Shown: piece by piece, positions 15,730 to 23,327 of the stretch | Numbering within the stretch: position 1 is the first letter of the stretch | Layout of the letters: each line of letters opens with the position of its first letter | From: DASZMX01 sp035551475 | GTDB taxonomy: Bacteria; Verrucomicrobiota; Verrucomicrobiia; Limisphaerales; Palsa-1400 | Assembly (NCBI GenBank): GCA_035551475.1 | Contig: DASZMX010000132.1 | Span: forward strand, 1 to 28,244 | Length of the DNA: 28,244 nt | Direction: 5' to 3' | Notes under the pieces: generated by a model | Databases searched by the model: none | What the model saw: the letters and a program-made list of their open reading frames with translations, nothing else | What the model was told of the DNA's origin: nothing | Translations under genes and position numbers: made by a program

Positions 15730-16674
15730 TTGGCGGCGGCGCGGCGGATGATCGCGCCGGTGTTGCCATCGGTTTTGACTGCGATCATGTGGGCGGCGTC
15801 CGTCGTGTTTGCCACGCGGTCGGCGCGGATCATGGGCGGGTCGGAGGCAAATTTCTGGAGGCTCACCTTCGCGACGATTCTGCTGGGGATTTGGGCTTAT
15901 GCCTTTGGGCAGGGCACGTCGGGCGTCTCCTTTCCGCTCTTCCTCTTCAGCGGCATTATTGGCGTGGGCGCGGATGTGTTTTTGTTCCAGGCGCTGCCGC
16001 GGCTGGGCTCGCGGCTCTCGGCCTTGATCATCCAATGCGGCTCGGCGCTCTTCGCGCCCATGGTGGAATGGCTTTGGCTCGGGACGCGGCTGACCTCCTG
16101 GCAAATTCTCTGGTGCCTCACCATCCTCGTGGGGGTGGCGATCAGCCTCGCGCCCGGGAAGCATTTGTCCATTAAACGCTCGACGCTGCTCGCCGGCGTG
16201 AGTTTCGGCGTGCTGGCGGCGATTGGGAACGGCATGGGCGCGGTGCTGACGCGCAAAGGTTACGAGGTGGCGCGCGAGGCCGGCCAGCACATCGACGACG
16301 CGACTTCGGCGTTTCAACGGCTGATTGGCGGGTTGTTTGTGGCGGGCGTTTTTCTGCTCGTCGCCCGCCGCCGGGAAGTCGCCCGGCAAATCGAGGAGCC
16401 GCAGCTGCGGCCTCTGCCGGAGCGCGAGAAATGGCGCCGCGCGTGGCCGTGGGTGCTGGGCAATGCCCTCGCCGGGCAAACCATCGGCGTGACCTGCTAT
16501 CAATGGGCGCTGCACACCACCCCCACCGGCGTCGTCCTCGCGATTGTTTCCACCACGCCCATTGCCGTGATTCCGTTTGCCTATCGCTTCGAGGGCGAAC
16601 GTCCGCATTTCCGCTCCATCCTCGGCGGCGTGATCGCGGTGGCCGGCGTGGCTCTGCTTCTGACCTGCCGCTAA
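15730..16674 (+). CDS. EamA/DMT-superfamily transporter
   Basis: This roughly 314-residue, very hydrophobic protein has about ten membrane helices in two homologous halves, as in drug/metabolite transporters of the EamA family. Recognisable parts are VLTAIMWAASVVFATRSARIMGGSEANFWRL in the first half, and LAGQTIGVTCYQWALHTTPTGVVLAIVSTTPIAVIPFAYRFEGERPHFRSILGGVIAVAGVALLL in the second. The start is uncertain. A TTG at 15730 has AGAAGGA at ideal spacing (15717-15723); TTG 15724 abuts the same site, and ATG 15748 lacks one. It probably belongs to the msrB-yraN transcription run. The substrate cannot be predicted; the family exports amino acids, nucleotides or drugs. Confidence 0.85.
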   Translation: MAAARRMIAPVLPSVLTAIMWAASVVFATRSARIMGGSEANFWRLTFATILLGIWAYAFGQGTSGVSFPLFLFSGIIGVGADVFLFQALPRLGSRLSALIIQCGSALFAPMVEWLWLGTRLTSWQILWCLTILVGVAISLAPGKHLSIKRSTLLAGVSFGVLAAIGNGMGAVLTRKGYEVAREAGQHIDDATSAFQRLIGGLFVAGVFLLVARRREVARQIEEPQLRPLPEREKWRRAWPWVLGNALAGQTIGVTCYQWALHTTPTGVVLAIVSTTPIAVIPFAYRFEGERPHFRSILGGVIAVAGVALLLTCR

Positions 16675-16717
16675 AGCAGTTCTTGACAACCGCTCTCCGT
16701 CAGCCATCGTTCCCCGC

Positions 16718-17146
16718 ATGAACCTGCTCCAGCGTCTGGCCCGATGGCGAGGCAAAGGCGAGGAGCATTTCACCCAGCAACGCGGCGCCCTCGGCGAACG
16801 CGCCGCTCGCGATCATCTCCAAAAGCAGGGCCTGAAATATCTTACCTGCAATTTTGGCACCGCCCGCGGCGAAATTGACCTGGTGTTTCGCGACGACGAT
16901 TGCCTGGTTTTTGTGGAAGTGAAAACGCGCTCCACTGAGGCGTGGACCCGTCCGGCGGCGGCCGTGAACGCGGACAAACGGCGGCGCCTCTCCAAATGCG
17001 CGCTGGATTATCTGCGCCTGCTGCGCTCGCCCGAGGTCAAAATTCGGTTTGACGTGGTGGAGGTTCTGCTGTCAGACGGCGCGGTGCGGGAAATCCGCCA
17101 CTTGCCCAACACGTTCACACTCTCGCCGCCGTATCGCCACGGCTAG
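16718..17146 (+). CDS. yraN: YraN family (UPF0102) nuclease-fold protein
   Basis: This 142-residue protein matches the YraN/UPF0102 family by GALGERAARDHLQKQGLKYL, GEIDLVFRDDDCLVFVEVKTR and DKRRRLSKCALDYL. The residues Glu52, Asp54, Glu67 and Lys69 outline a PD-(D/E)xK-like nuclease core. The family is widespread, and its role is thought to lie in DNA metabolism but is not established. The gene starts 43 bases after the EamA stop and its last 32 bases overlap the end of the convergent uracil-DNA glycosylase gene. A TTGACA at 16683-16688 lies upstream, but no convincing -10 follows. Confidence 0.92.
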   Translation: MNLLQRLARWRGKGEEHFTQQRGALGERAARDHLQKQGLKYLTCNFGTARGEIDLVFRDDDCLVFVEVKTRSTEAWTRPAAAVNADKRRRLSKCALDYLRLLRSPEVKIRFDVVEVLLSDGAVREIRHLPNTFTLSPPYRHG

Positions 17147-17951
17147 CGGGCAGGAAAAAGGCGCGCTGTTTTTCCGAGATGGGCGCGCCCAGGCGCTCGA
17201 GGACTTGCAGCATGTCTTCCCACACCTTTCGTTTCTCGGCGAGGGCCTGGTTGCGCAGGAGATACGCCGGATGGAACGTCGGCATGAGCGGCACGCCGCG
17301 GAACTCCAGAAATTTGCCGCGCAATTTCGTGATGCCCTCGGTTTTGCCCAGCAGGCCGTCAATCGCGGTCGCGCCCAGGGCGACCAGGACCTTGGGCTGG
17401 ATCACTTCGATCTGCGCCAGCAAATACGGCAGGCAGGTCTTCATTTCGTCCGGCGTGGGCTTGCGGTTCCCGGAGCTTTGCGGCGGCATGTCCGGACGGC
17501 ATTTGAGAATGTTGGCGATGTAAACGGTCTCCCGGCTGAAACCCATCGTCTTGATGATCTTTGTCAACAATTGGCCAGCCGCGCCGACGAAGGGTTCGCC
17601 CTGCTCATCTTCGTCCGCGCCCGGCGCCTCGCCCACGAACATCAGCGAGGCATTCACGTCGCCCACGCCGAAGACCACGTTGTTGCGGGTATGCACGAGA
17701 TGCGGGCATTTGACGCAGGCCAGCGCGCGCTCGCGAATGTCATTAAGAATTTCAGCTTTCGAAGAAACCGCGGCGGGGGAAATTGCCGCAGGCGCGGGCG
17801 CCGCCGTTGGCTGAGGCGCGGGGCGGAAAGCGACCGGCTGGGCAAGCGCGGCGAGGGTCTCGGCGCTGACGGTGAGATGCTGCACGCCGCGGCTTTTGAG
17901 CGTTTGCAGGTATTGTTCGGTGGACTCGATCAGCCCGCGATAATCGTTCAT
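17115..17951 (-). CDS. Family-4 uracil-DNA glycosylase (iron-sulfur)
   Basis: This 278-residue protein removes uracil from DNA. The first ~68 residues are an extra region ending in an Ala/Pro-rich linker. The catalytic domain shows FVGEAPGADEDEQGEPFVGAAGQLL (about 105-129), YIANILKCRP, LVALGATA and the FHPAYLLR motif (226-233). Four cysteines fit a 4Fe-4S cluster: Cys79 and Cys82 (CVKC), Cys151 (LKCRP) and Cys173 (TCLPYL). The ATG at 17951 lies directly after a stem-loop (17953-17967), and no Shine-Dalgarno is visible. It lies 77 bases downstream of the dnaN stop on the same strand, so the two may be co-transcribed as replication and repair functions. Confidence 0.9.
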   Translation of the reverse strand: MNDYRGLIESTEQYLQTLKSRGVQHLTVSAETLAALAQPVAFRPAPQPTAAPAPAAISPAAVSSKAEILNDIRERALACVKCPHLVHTRNNVVFGVGDVNASLMFVGEAPGADEDEQGEPFVGAAGQLLTKIIKTMGFSRETVYIANILKCRPDMPPQSSGNRKPTPDEMKTCLPYLLAQIEVIQPKVLVALGATAIDGLLGKTEGITKLRGKFLEFRGVPLMPTFHPAYLLRNQALAEKRKVWEDMLQVLERLGAPISEKQRAFFLPASRGDTAARV

Positions 17952-17952
17952 G

Positions 17953-17967
17953 CGGCGAGTGTCGCCG
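17953..17967 (-). promoter_or_regulatory. Stem-loop abutting the uracil-DNA glycosylase start codon
   Basis: On the minus strand the leader reads CGGCGA-CAC-TCGCCG, a perfect 6-bp GC-rich stem with a 3-base loop, ending one base before the ATG at 17951. It occupies the place of a ribosome-binding site. It could limit initiation or mark the end of the dnaN message, but it has no T-run. Confidence 0.35.
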
Positions 17968-18028
17968 GGCTCAAGGGAAAACGCAGCGCTAACTTGCTAC
18001 GAGTTGCTCACCGGAAATTCACCGGCCA

Positions 18029-19138
18029 TTAACTCAAGCGCATCGGCATGACGACGTAGAGGAACGGGCCGTTGATTTTCAAGACGCCCGGGCTCAATTC
18101 GTCGATCAATTCCAGAAAAACCTCGTCCTCGGTCAAGGCGTTGAGGGGCTCGATGAGATACGCCGGGTTGAACGCGATGGCCATGTCCTTGCCCTTGTAA
18201 TTGATCGCCAGCGTTTCGCGCGCTTCGCCGACTTCCGGAGAATTGGCGGTGATGGCCAGCGAGTTGCGGCTCACGGAAATTTTGACGGAATTGGCTTTGT
18301 CGCTGGTCATGATTTGCGCGCGGCGCGAGGCGGCGAGCAGCTCCTCCCGCGGCAAGGCGATGCGCTCCTTGGTCTCGCTCGGAATGACTTGGCGATAATT
18401 CGGGTAATTGCCTTCGACCAGCTTGGAAATCATCAGCACGGAAAACCCCTTGTCATCCTTGAGCGTGACAGCCACCTGATTGTCGGCGGGTTTGATTTCG
18501 ATTTCGCCTTTTTCACCGAGGAGCCGGGTCAATTCGTTGACCGCCTTGGTGGGGATGATCAATTCGCTTTCGCTGTTGGCGGGAATATCCACTTCTTCAT
18601 CGACCAGCGCCAGACGACGGCCATCCGTGGCCACCATCGTCATTTTGTGATCTTTCAGGCTGATGAAAATTCCATTGAGCACGTAGCGCGATTCGTCGGT
18701 GGATATGGCAAACGCGGTCTTGCGCAGCATGGCGCGCAATTTCTCCTGGGGCACGGTGATTTTCTTGTCCTCCTTGAAGGCCTGCATGGGAGGAAATTCG
18801 TCGGCGCTCAAACCATGAATTTTATAAAACGACGCGCCCGCGCGAATGCTGCACGCGTTTTTGTCATCCACTTCCAATTCGATTTCCGGATTGGTCAGTT
18901 CGCGGACGATGCCAAAGAGGCGTTTAACCGGGATGGTGGTGGCGCCTTTTTTCTTCACCTTCGCCTCGACCGAGCAACTGATCGTGACATCCAGATCGGT
19001 GGCGGTCAGCTCCAATTTGTCATCGCCGGCGCGCAGCAGCACGTTCGAGAGAATGGGCAGGGTCGTGCGGGAGCTCACGATGTTTTGCACCGACTGCAAA
19101 CCGTGAATCAACTGATCTTTGGCGATGCTCAAATTCAT
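18029..19138 (-). CDS. dnaN: DNA polymerase III beta sliding clamp
   Basis: This 369-residue protein is the processivity clamp that encircles DNA as a dimer. Landmarks include the N-terminal MNLSIAKDQLIHGLQSVQNIVSSRTTLPILSNVLL, LELTATDLDVTISCS, DESRYVLNGIFISLKDHKMTMVATDGRRLALV in domain 2, and the C-terminal YVVMPMRLS expected for DnaN. Length is standard. The start ATG is preceded by AAGG with 5-base spacing. dnaA is not next to it; a cysteine desulfurase gene lies 198 bases upstream on the same strand. The upstream region carries two overlapping promoter candidates and a perfect DnaA box. Confidence 0.97.
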   Translation of the reverse strand: MNLSIAKDQLIHGLQSVQNIVSSRTTLPILSNVLLRAGDDKLELTATDLDVTISCSVEAKVKKKGATTIPVKRLFGIVRELTNPEIELEVDDKNACSIRAGASFYKIHGLSADEFPPMQAFKEDKKITVPQEKLRAMLRKTAFAISTDESRYVLNGIFISLKDHKMTMVATDGRRLALVDEEVDIPANSESELIIPTKAVNELTRLLGEKGEIEIKPADNQVAVTLKDDKGFSVLMISKLVEGNYPNYRQVIPSETKERIALPREELLAASRRAQIMTSDKANSVKISVSRNSLAITANSPEVGEARETLAINYKGKDMAIAFNPAYLIEPLNALTEDEVFLELIDELSPGVLKINGPFLYVVMPMRLS

Positions 19139-19179
19139 TGAGACCTTAATAGTTTATTTCTTTAAGAAAGGAAGTCCTA

Positions 19180-19221
19180 TTATTAAGGGTTGTGGATAAG
19201 GCAAACAACTTGATGTGTCAA
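19180..19221 (-). promoter_or_regulatory. dnaN promoter region with two overlapping promoters
   Basis: On the minus strand, TTGTTT (19208-19203) and TAATAA (19185-19180) are separated by exactly 17 bases. A second pair, TTGACA (19221-19216) and TATCCA (19198-19193), is also separated by 17 bases. The first has the better -10 and would give a leader of about 35 bases before dnaN; the second has a perfect -35 and a weak -10. Confidence 0.5.
19191..19199 (-). promoter_or_regulatory. Perfect DnaA box in the dnaN promoter
   Basis: The minus strand reads TTATCCACA, the strict consensus DnaA box. It lies in the spacer of the TTGTTT/TAATAA promoter and overlaps the -10 of the TTGACA promoter, so bound DnaA would be expected to block RNA polymerase. 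A second, weaker match (TTATTCACC) is at 19322-19330, just downstream of the cysteine desulfurase stop. Confidence 0.6.
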
Positions 19222-19336
19222 GGGAGGGCTCAGGGGTTTACGCACGATTTTCTCATCCAAAACCCTAGGAATAAAGTTCGCCAAAACCCGAAAAACCGGA
19301 GTTGTCCAAATTGGGCACAAATTATTCACCGGCAGT

Positions 19337-20482
19337 TCAGGCGCCGCGCACCCGTTTGATCACATTTTCCAGCACGCCTTTCGTATAATTGACTTCATCC
19401 GCCGTGGAACCGCGCCCCAACGAAAAACGCACGAGCGAATTCGCTTCATCCTTTTCCACGCCCAAAGCCACCATCACATGCGAGGGCTCAAGCGACCCCG
19501 CCGAGCACGCCGAGCCGCTCGACGCGCACACGCCCTCCATGTCCAATCCCGCCAGCAAACTGATGCTATCGCACCCCGCCACCGTGAGCGCCACGGTGTT
19601 GGCCAGGCGCTGCGTCACGGAGCCGCGAATTTTGACACCTGGCAGGCCGCTGGCAAATTTGATCAAATCTTCCGTCAAAGGACGCAACTCCGCATCCACG
19701 AAAACAGGTTTTGGCACGAAACGCGTCATCGCTTCCGCCAGCCCCACAATGCCCGCGAGATTTTCCGTGCCGGCGCGGCGTTCATTTTCATGCGATCCGC
19801 CAAACAGAATTGGATCAGGATGAAGCGGGCTTTTGATATACAGCGCGCCGGCGCCCTTGGGCCCGTGAAATTTGTGCGCGCAAATCGAAACGAGATCAGC
19901 GTGAAATTGGTCAATGTGAGAAAACGGCTCTTTCCCAAACCACTGCACTGCGTCGGTATGAAACAGAATTTTCCGCTCCTGACAAAGCGCGCCCAAGGCC
20001 GAGACCGGCTGGATCGTGCCGGTTTCATTGTTCGCGGCCATCAACGAAACCAGGGTTGTATCGGGTCGAAATGCCTGCTTGAGATCGTCCGGATCGACGA
20101 GGCCGTCCGCCGAAACTGGCAGATAAGTAACGTTAAACCCCTCGTGTTTTTCCAAATATTGGAACGAATGCAGCACCGCATGGTGTTCAATCGTGGAGGT
20201 TATCAAATGCCGTCCCTTGGCGCGCAGAGCGCGAGCCGCGCCAAAAATTGCGAGGTTATTGCTCTCCGTGCCGCCGCTGGTGAAAACAACTTCGCTGGGC
20301 CGGCTCCCCCAGACTTTTGCAACCCGATCCCGCGCATCGTCAAGAATAGCGCGCGCCTTGCGCCCAATGTGGTGCACGCTCGAAGGATTGCCAAACACCT
20401 CGCCCAAAAAAGGCAGCATCGCCTCGCGCACCTGGGCATCCAGGGGGGTCGTCGCGTTGTAATCGAAATAAACCGAGCGCAC
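19337..20482 (-). CDS. Cysteine desulfurase (NifS/IscS-like)
   Basis: This protein of about 381 residues takes sulfur from cysteine with PLP for Fe-S cluster or other thio-cofactor synthesis. It starts VYFDYNATTPLD after a GTG at 20482. Other landmarks are TSGGTESNNLAIFG (about 68-81), TIEHHAVLHS, AANNETGTIQPV, HTDAVQ, the PLP lysine Lys204 in SICAHKFHGPKG, and the catalytic Cys326 in SSGSACSAGSLEPSHV. The GTG overlaps the reductase stop (TAGTG, shared G at 20482). An in-frame ATG at 20530 would add 16 non-conserved residues inside the upstream gene. No iscU or suf genes are near, so the sulfur acceptor is unknown. Confidence 0.93.
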   Translation of the reverse strand: MRSVYFDYNATTPLDAQVREAMLPFLGEVFGNPSSVHHIGRKARAILDDARDRVAKVWGSRPSEVVFTSGGTESNNLAIFGAARALRAKGRHLITSTIEHHAVLHSFQYLEKHEGFNVTYLPVSADGLVDPDDLKQAFRPDTTLVSLMAANNETGTIQPVSALGALCQERKILFHTDAVQWFGKEPFSHIDQFHADLVSICAHKFHGPKGAGALYIKSPLHPDPILFGGSHENERRAGTENLAGIVGLAEAMTRFVPKPVFVDAELRPLTEDLIKFASGLPGVKIRGSVTQRLANTVALTVAGCDSISLLAGLDMEGVCASSGSACSAGSLEPSHVMVALGVEKDEANSLVRFSLGRGSTADEVNYTKGVLENVIKRVRGA

Positions 20483-21615
20483 TAGGTGGAGTGGGAGTAG
20501 GCGAGATCCTTGACGGGGTCGATCCCCCATTGCTTGGCCACGAGTTCAAGATCGTTGGTGAGCGCCCATTTGTCGGCTTCTGCCGCAGTAGTGTGGGAAC
20601 GGTTGGCGCCTTTCAGGTGCATGCAGCCTTGGTTATCGCCGAGACGGGCGATTTCTTCGCGTTCCTCGGGCGAGAGCGTGAGATTGGGGAGCGCCGCGAG
20701 TTCGTCCACTTTGGCTTCAATGGATTTACCTTCCAATTCCTGGATAAGCGTCGGCACGACGGATTTGACTGGCGGATGCGAAAGGTTCCACAGACAGGCG
20801 AGTTGCAGCATCGTGACGCCGTGTTTTTCGGCGAAAGGACGGAGCGGTTTGATTTTTTCCAAACCAGCTTCCACCCATCCCGCCGGACGAAACGCGCGAT
20901 GATCTTGCGCCGCGAATTTGTGACCGGGACGAACGTCATCGTGAAAAAGCCCGCCATGATCGACGACGCGCGTGATGAGTTGGACATCGTGCTTCTCCGC
21001 CGCCGGCAGAACCAGGCGGCCGGGCCAGGGCTCCAGTGGATTGAGAATGATCATCCCCCAATCAATCAGCGGCCCGAACCGTTCCAGGCAGAGAATCATG
21101 TCCAGCGTGAAGCCATTGGCCGGCCCCGGCGCGATGCCGAGGCGATCCGTGAGCTTGGCCTCCTTGAGCCGGCTCATGCCGTCCCAAACCTTGTCATGCC
21201 CGTAGCCCAAAGAATCGGGATTATGCAGCAACAGCAGATCGAACTTCTCGGCGCGGCAGCGTAGCAACGATTTTTCGGCGGCCATGCGCAGGTAATCGGC
21301 GAATTCCCCCGGCGCGCGCAAAGCCGGATCAGTGAAGCGCGGAAAGCCTTTCGGCCCCTGGCGTTGGCCCTTGTAAAAGTCATGCCCCACCGCGCCCACC
21401 AAACAATAAGAATCACGCGGCAAACCCGACAACGCCCGCGCGAGCAATTCATCCGCAGCGCCCGCCCCATAAACATCGGCGGTTAGAAAAGTGCGAATGC
21501 CCCGCTCGTAGGCAAGACGGGCCACCCCAATCCAACGCTCATCCGAAAGCGCTTCCCCGTAATTCATAAATCGGCCGCCATTCCACGCGCCGAAAGCAGT
21601 CTTAGAGACATCCAT
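20482..21615 (-). CDS. Aldo/keto reductase-like protein with altered catalytic tetrad
   Basis: This protein of about 377 residues has an aldo/keto reductase TIM barrel. The start is taken at the ATG at 21615 (MDVSKTAFGAW); the frame is open up to 21765 but that part looks like non-coding upstream sequence. Family landmarks are LSDERWIGVARLAYERGIRTF, ADVYGAGAADELLARAL (Tyr49), FDLLLLHNPDSLGYG (His131) and SVVPTLIQELEGKSIEAKVDEL near the C-terminus. The usual catalytic Asp of F-D-T-A is Leu44, and the usual Lys of T-K-x-G is Ala75 (LVGAVG). Ordinary NADPH-dependent carbonyl reduction is therefore doubtful. It is coupled to the cysteine desulfurase by a stop/start overlap and is divergent from an acyl-CoA ligase across a strong inverted repeat. 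Confidence 0.82.
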   Translation of the reverse strand: MDVSKTAFGAWNGGRFMNYGEALSDERWIGVARLAYERGIRTFLTADVYGAGAADELLARALSGLPRDSYCLVGAVGHDFYKGQRQGPKGFPRFTDPALRAPGEFADYLRMAAEKSLLRCRAEKFDLLLLHNPDSLGYGHDKVWDGMSRLKEAKLTDRLGIAPGPANGFTLDMILCLERFGPLIDWGMIILNPLEPWPGRLVLPAAEKHDVQLITRVVDHGGLFHDDVRPGHKFAAQDHRAFRPAGWVEAGLEKIKPLRPFAEKHGVTMLQLACLWNLSHPPVKSVVPTLIQELEGKSIEAKVDELAALPNLTLSPEEREEIARLGDNQGCMHLKGANRSHTTAAEADKWALTNDLELVAKQWGIDPVKDLAYSHST

Positions 21616-21700
21616 GCCCGAAGCGTAATCGGAAAAATCCAAATTACGAAATCCGAAATACAGCCCAAATCCGCCGACAATTGCCGCAGGCCATGACCAA

Positions 21701-21724
21701 ACTTTGTTATAGGTATAACAAAGT
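21701..21724. promoter_or_regulatory. Operator-like perfect inverted repeat (11-bp arms)
   Basis: ACTTTGTTATA (21701-21711) and its exact reverse complement TATAACAAAGT (21714-21724) flank a 2-base spacer. It lies in the divergent region between the reductase (start 21615) and the acyl-CoA ligase (start 21795). Each arm contains a TATAAC hexamer that can serve as a -10 on one of the two strands. This geometry suits a dimeric repressor such as TetR, GntR or MarR controlling both genes. No regulator gene is adjacent. Confidence 0.7.
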
Positions 21725-21794
21725 ATCGGTAATGCAAATGGCGGGTCGGGCGGGTTCTTTTGCACGAAAACTCATTGCGAAAGGGGGGCGGCTG

Positions 21795-23327
21795 ATGCTA
21801 TGGACAAAGCTTCCTCCCATGAATTTGTCTCAAAGTTTGCAAGACACGGCGAAAAGGTTTTCCGGCAAAACGGCGTTGGTGACGGAGGAACGGGTCCTAA
21901 GTTACGCTGAACTGGATGGCCTGGCGCGAGGCTTGGCGCGGCGTTGGCGCGCGGATGGGTTGAGGCCCGGCGATCGCGTCGCGGTGCATGGGCCGAATAC
22001 AGTGGAGACGACGGTGTCCATCCTGGCTTGTTTTCACTCGGGGCTGGTGGCGGCGCCTGTCAATATACGTTTCAAGCCGGCCGAAGTCGCGTATGTGCTG
22101 CAACATGCGGGAGCGAGGCGAGCCGTGGTCCATCCGTCGTTGGCGGAGGCGGTGCGGGGCGTGCAAGCGGATTGTCCAAACCTGGAACAGATTGACATCA
22201 AGCTGCCGGAGAGCGCGGCGGGGCGCGACGAGGGAGAGGTGGAGGACGACGCGGCGGCTTTGCTTCTTTACACGTCCGGCACCACAGCGCAACCGAAGGG
22301 TGTCACGCATACGCCACAGACGCTGCAGGCCTCGGCGGAGACGATGCGTCCGCTGGGATTTGATGAGACGTCCGTGGTGTTGGTGAGCATGTCGATGATG
22401 CACACGGCGGGTTTGTGCGGCTCGCTGCTGCCGACGCTGGTGACGGGGGGCAAGGCGGTTTTGCTGCCGCGCTTCGAGGCGGGGGAATTGCTGGATCTGG
22501 TGGAAAAACATCGCTGCACCTGGTCGCTCGTTCTGCCCGCGTTGTTGCAGGCCCTGGCGGTGGAGCAGGAGCGGCGCCCCCGTGATCTAGGATCGATGCG
22601 GGCCTGGTTGAGCGGCGGCGATGCGGTGCCGGTGAGTTTGCAGGAATGATGGCTGCGCCACGGCCAAACCGTGCTCGAAGGTTACGCCATGAGCGAAAGC
22701 CTCCTGATCTCGAGCAACCCTCTCGGGGCTCATCGGCCCGGCTCCATCGGGCGCCCGCCGGCGAAGGTGGAGGTGCGTGTGTTTGACACGAAGGGCTGTC
22801 CTTGCGCGGTGGGCGCGGTGGGGCAAATTGCGGTGCGCAGCCCGGCCAATTTCATCGGCTATTGGGACGACCCGGGCCCGACGGCGCGCACGTTGGTGAA
22901 TGGCTGGTTATTGACCGGCGATTTGGGGCGGTTGGATGAAGACGGCTATCTGTGGTTCGAAGGGCGCTTGAAGGAAATCATCATTCGCGGCGGCTCCAAT
23001 ATTTCGCCGCAGGAGGTGGAGGCGGCGCTGCTGGCGCACCCCGCGATTCTGGAGGCGGGAGTGATCGGAATGCCCGATCCAGCGCAGGGCGAAAGCGTGG
23101 TGGCGTTCGTCGCGCTCCGCGAAGGATGCGCCGCCCGCGAAGCGGAATTGCGCGAGTTTTGCCGCGTGCGGCTGGCCGATTACAAAACACCCGAGCGAAT
23201 CCATTTTCTGCCCGCGCTGCCGAAAGGCATCACGGGCAAGGTGCAGCGACGCGCGTTGCGGGAGTTGGCGCCCGGGAGCGTCAAGGCCCTTGCAGACGAT
23301 AAAACTGCGCGGCGCCAGATGGGTTGA
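21795..23327 (+). pseudogene. AMP-dependent acyl-CoA synthetase/ligase interrupted by in-frame TGA
   Basis: The two halves are in one reading frame, separated only by a TGA at 22647-22649. The first half contains LLLYTSGTTAQPKGVTHTPQ (ATP-binding P-loop motif). The second contains LEGYAMSES, WLLTGDLGRLDEDGYLWFEGRLKEIIIRGGSNISPQEVE and the catalytic C-terminal lysine region LPKGITGKVQRRAL. Read through, the protein is about 510 residues, the normal length for an acyl-CoA or aryl-CoA ligase. The start at 21795 has AAGGGGGG at suitable spacing; an ATG at 21819 gives the conserved-looking MNLSQSL. The truncated product would lack the AMP-binding tyrosine region and the C-terminal lid, so it should be inactive. 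The stop most likely replaces a CGA arginine codon. The 3' end overlaps the GH13 gene by 47 bases. Confidence 0.8.

Noticed and set aside
16683..16705. TTGACA before yraN as a promoter
   Set aside because: No acceptable -10 occurs 15-19 bases downstream.
15091..16773. 560-codon open frame opposite msrB and the EamA gene
   Set aside because: It crosses two well-supported genes and is Arg/Pro/His-rich with no recognisable family.
19139..19336. Chromosomal origin of replication
   Set aside because: Only one perfect and one weak DnaA box were found in 198 bases, without a box cluster or AT-rich unwinding repeats, and dnaA is absent. A promoter-control role fits better.
22647..22673. Selenocysteine insertion at the in-frame TGA
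   Set aside because: A small hairpin follows, but it lacks a convincing SECIS layout, the aligned position in acyl-CoA ligases is a variable or Arg residue rather than a catalytic Cys, and no sel genes are visible.
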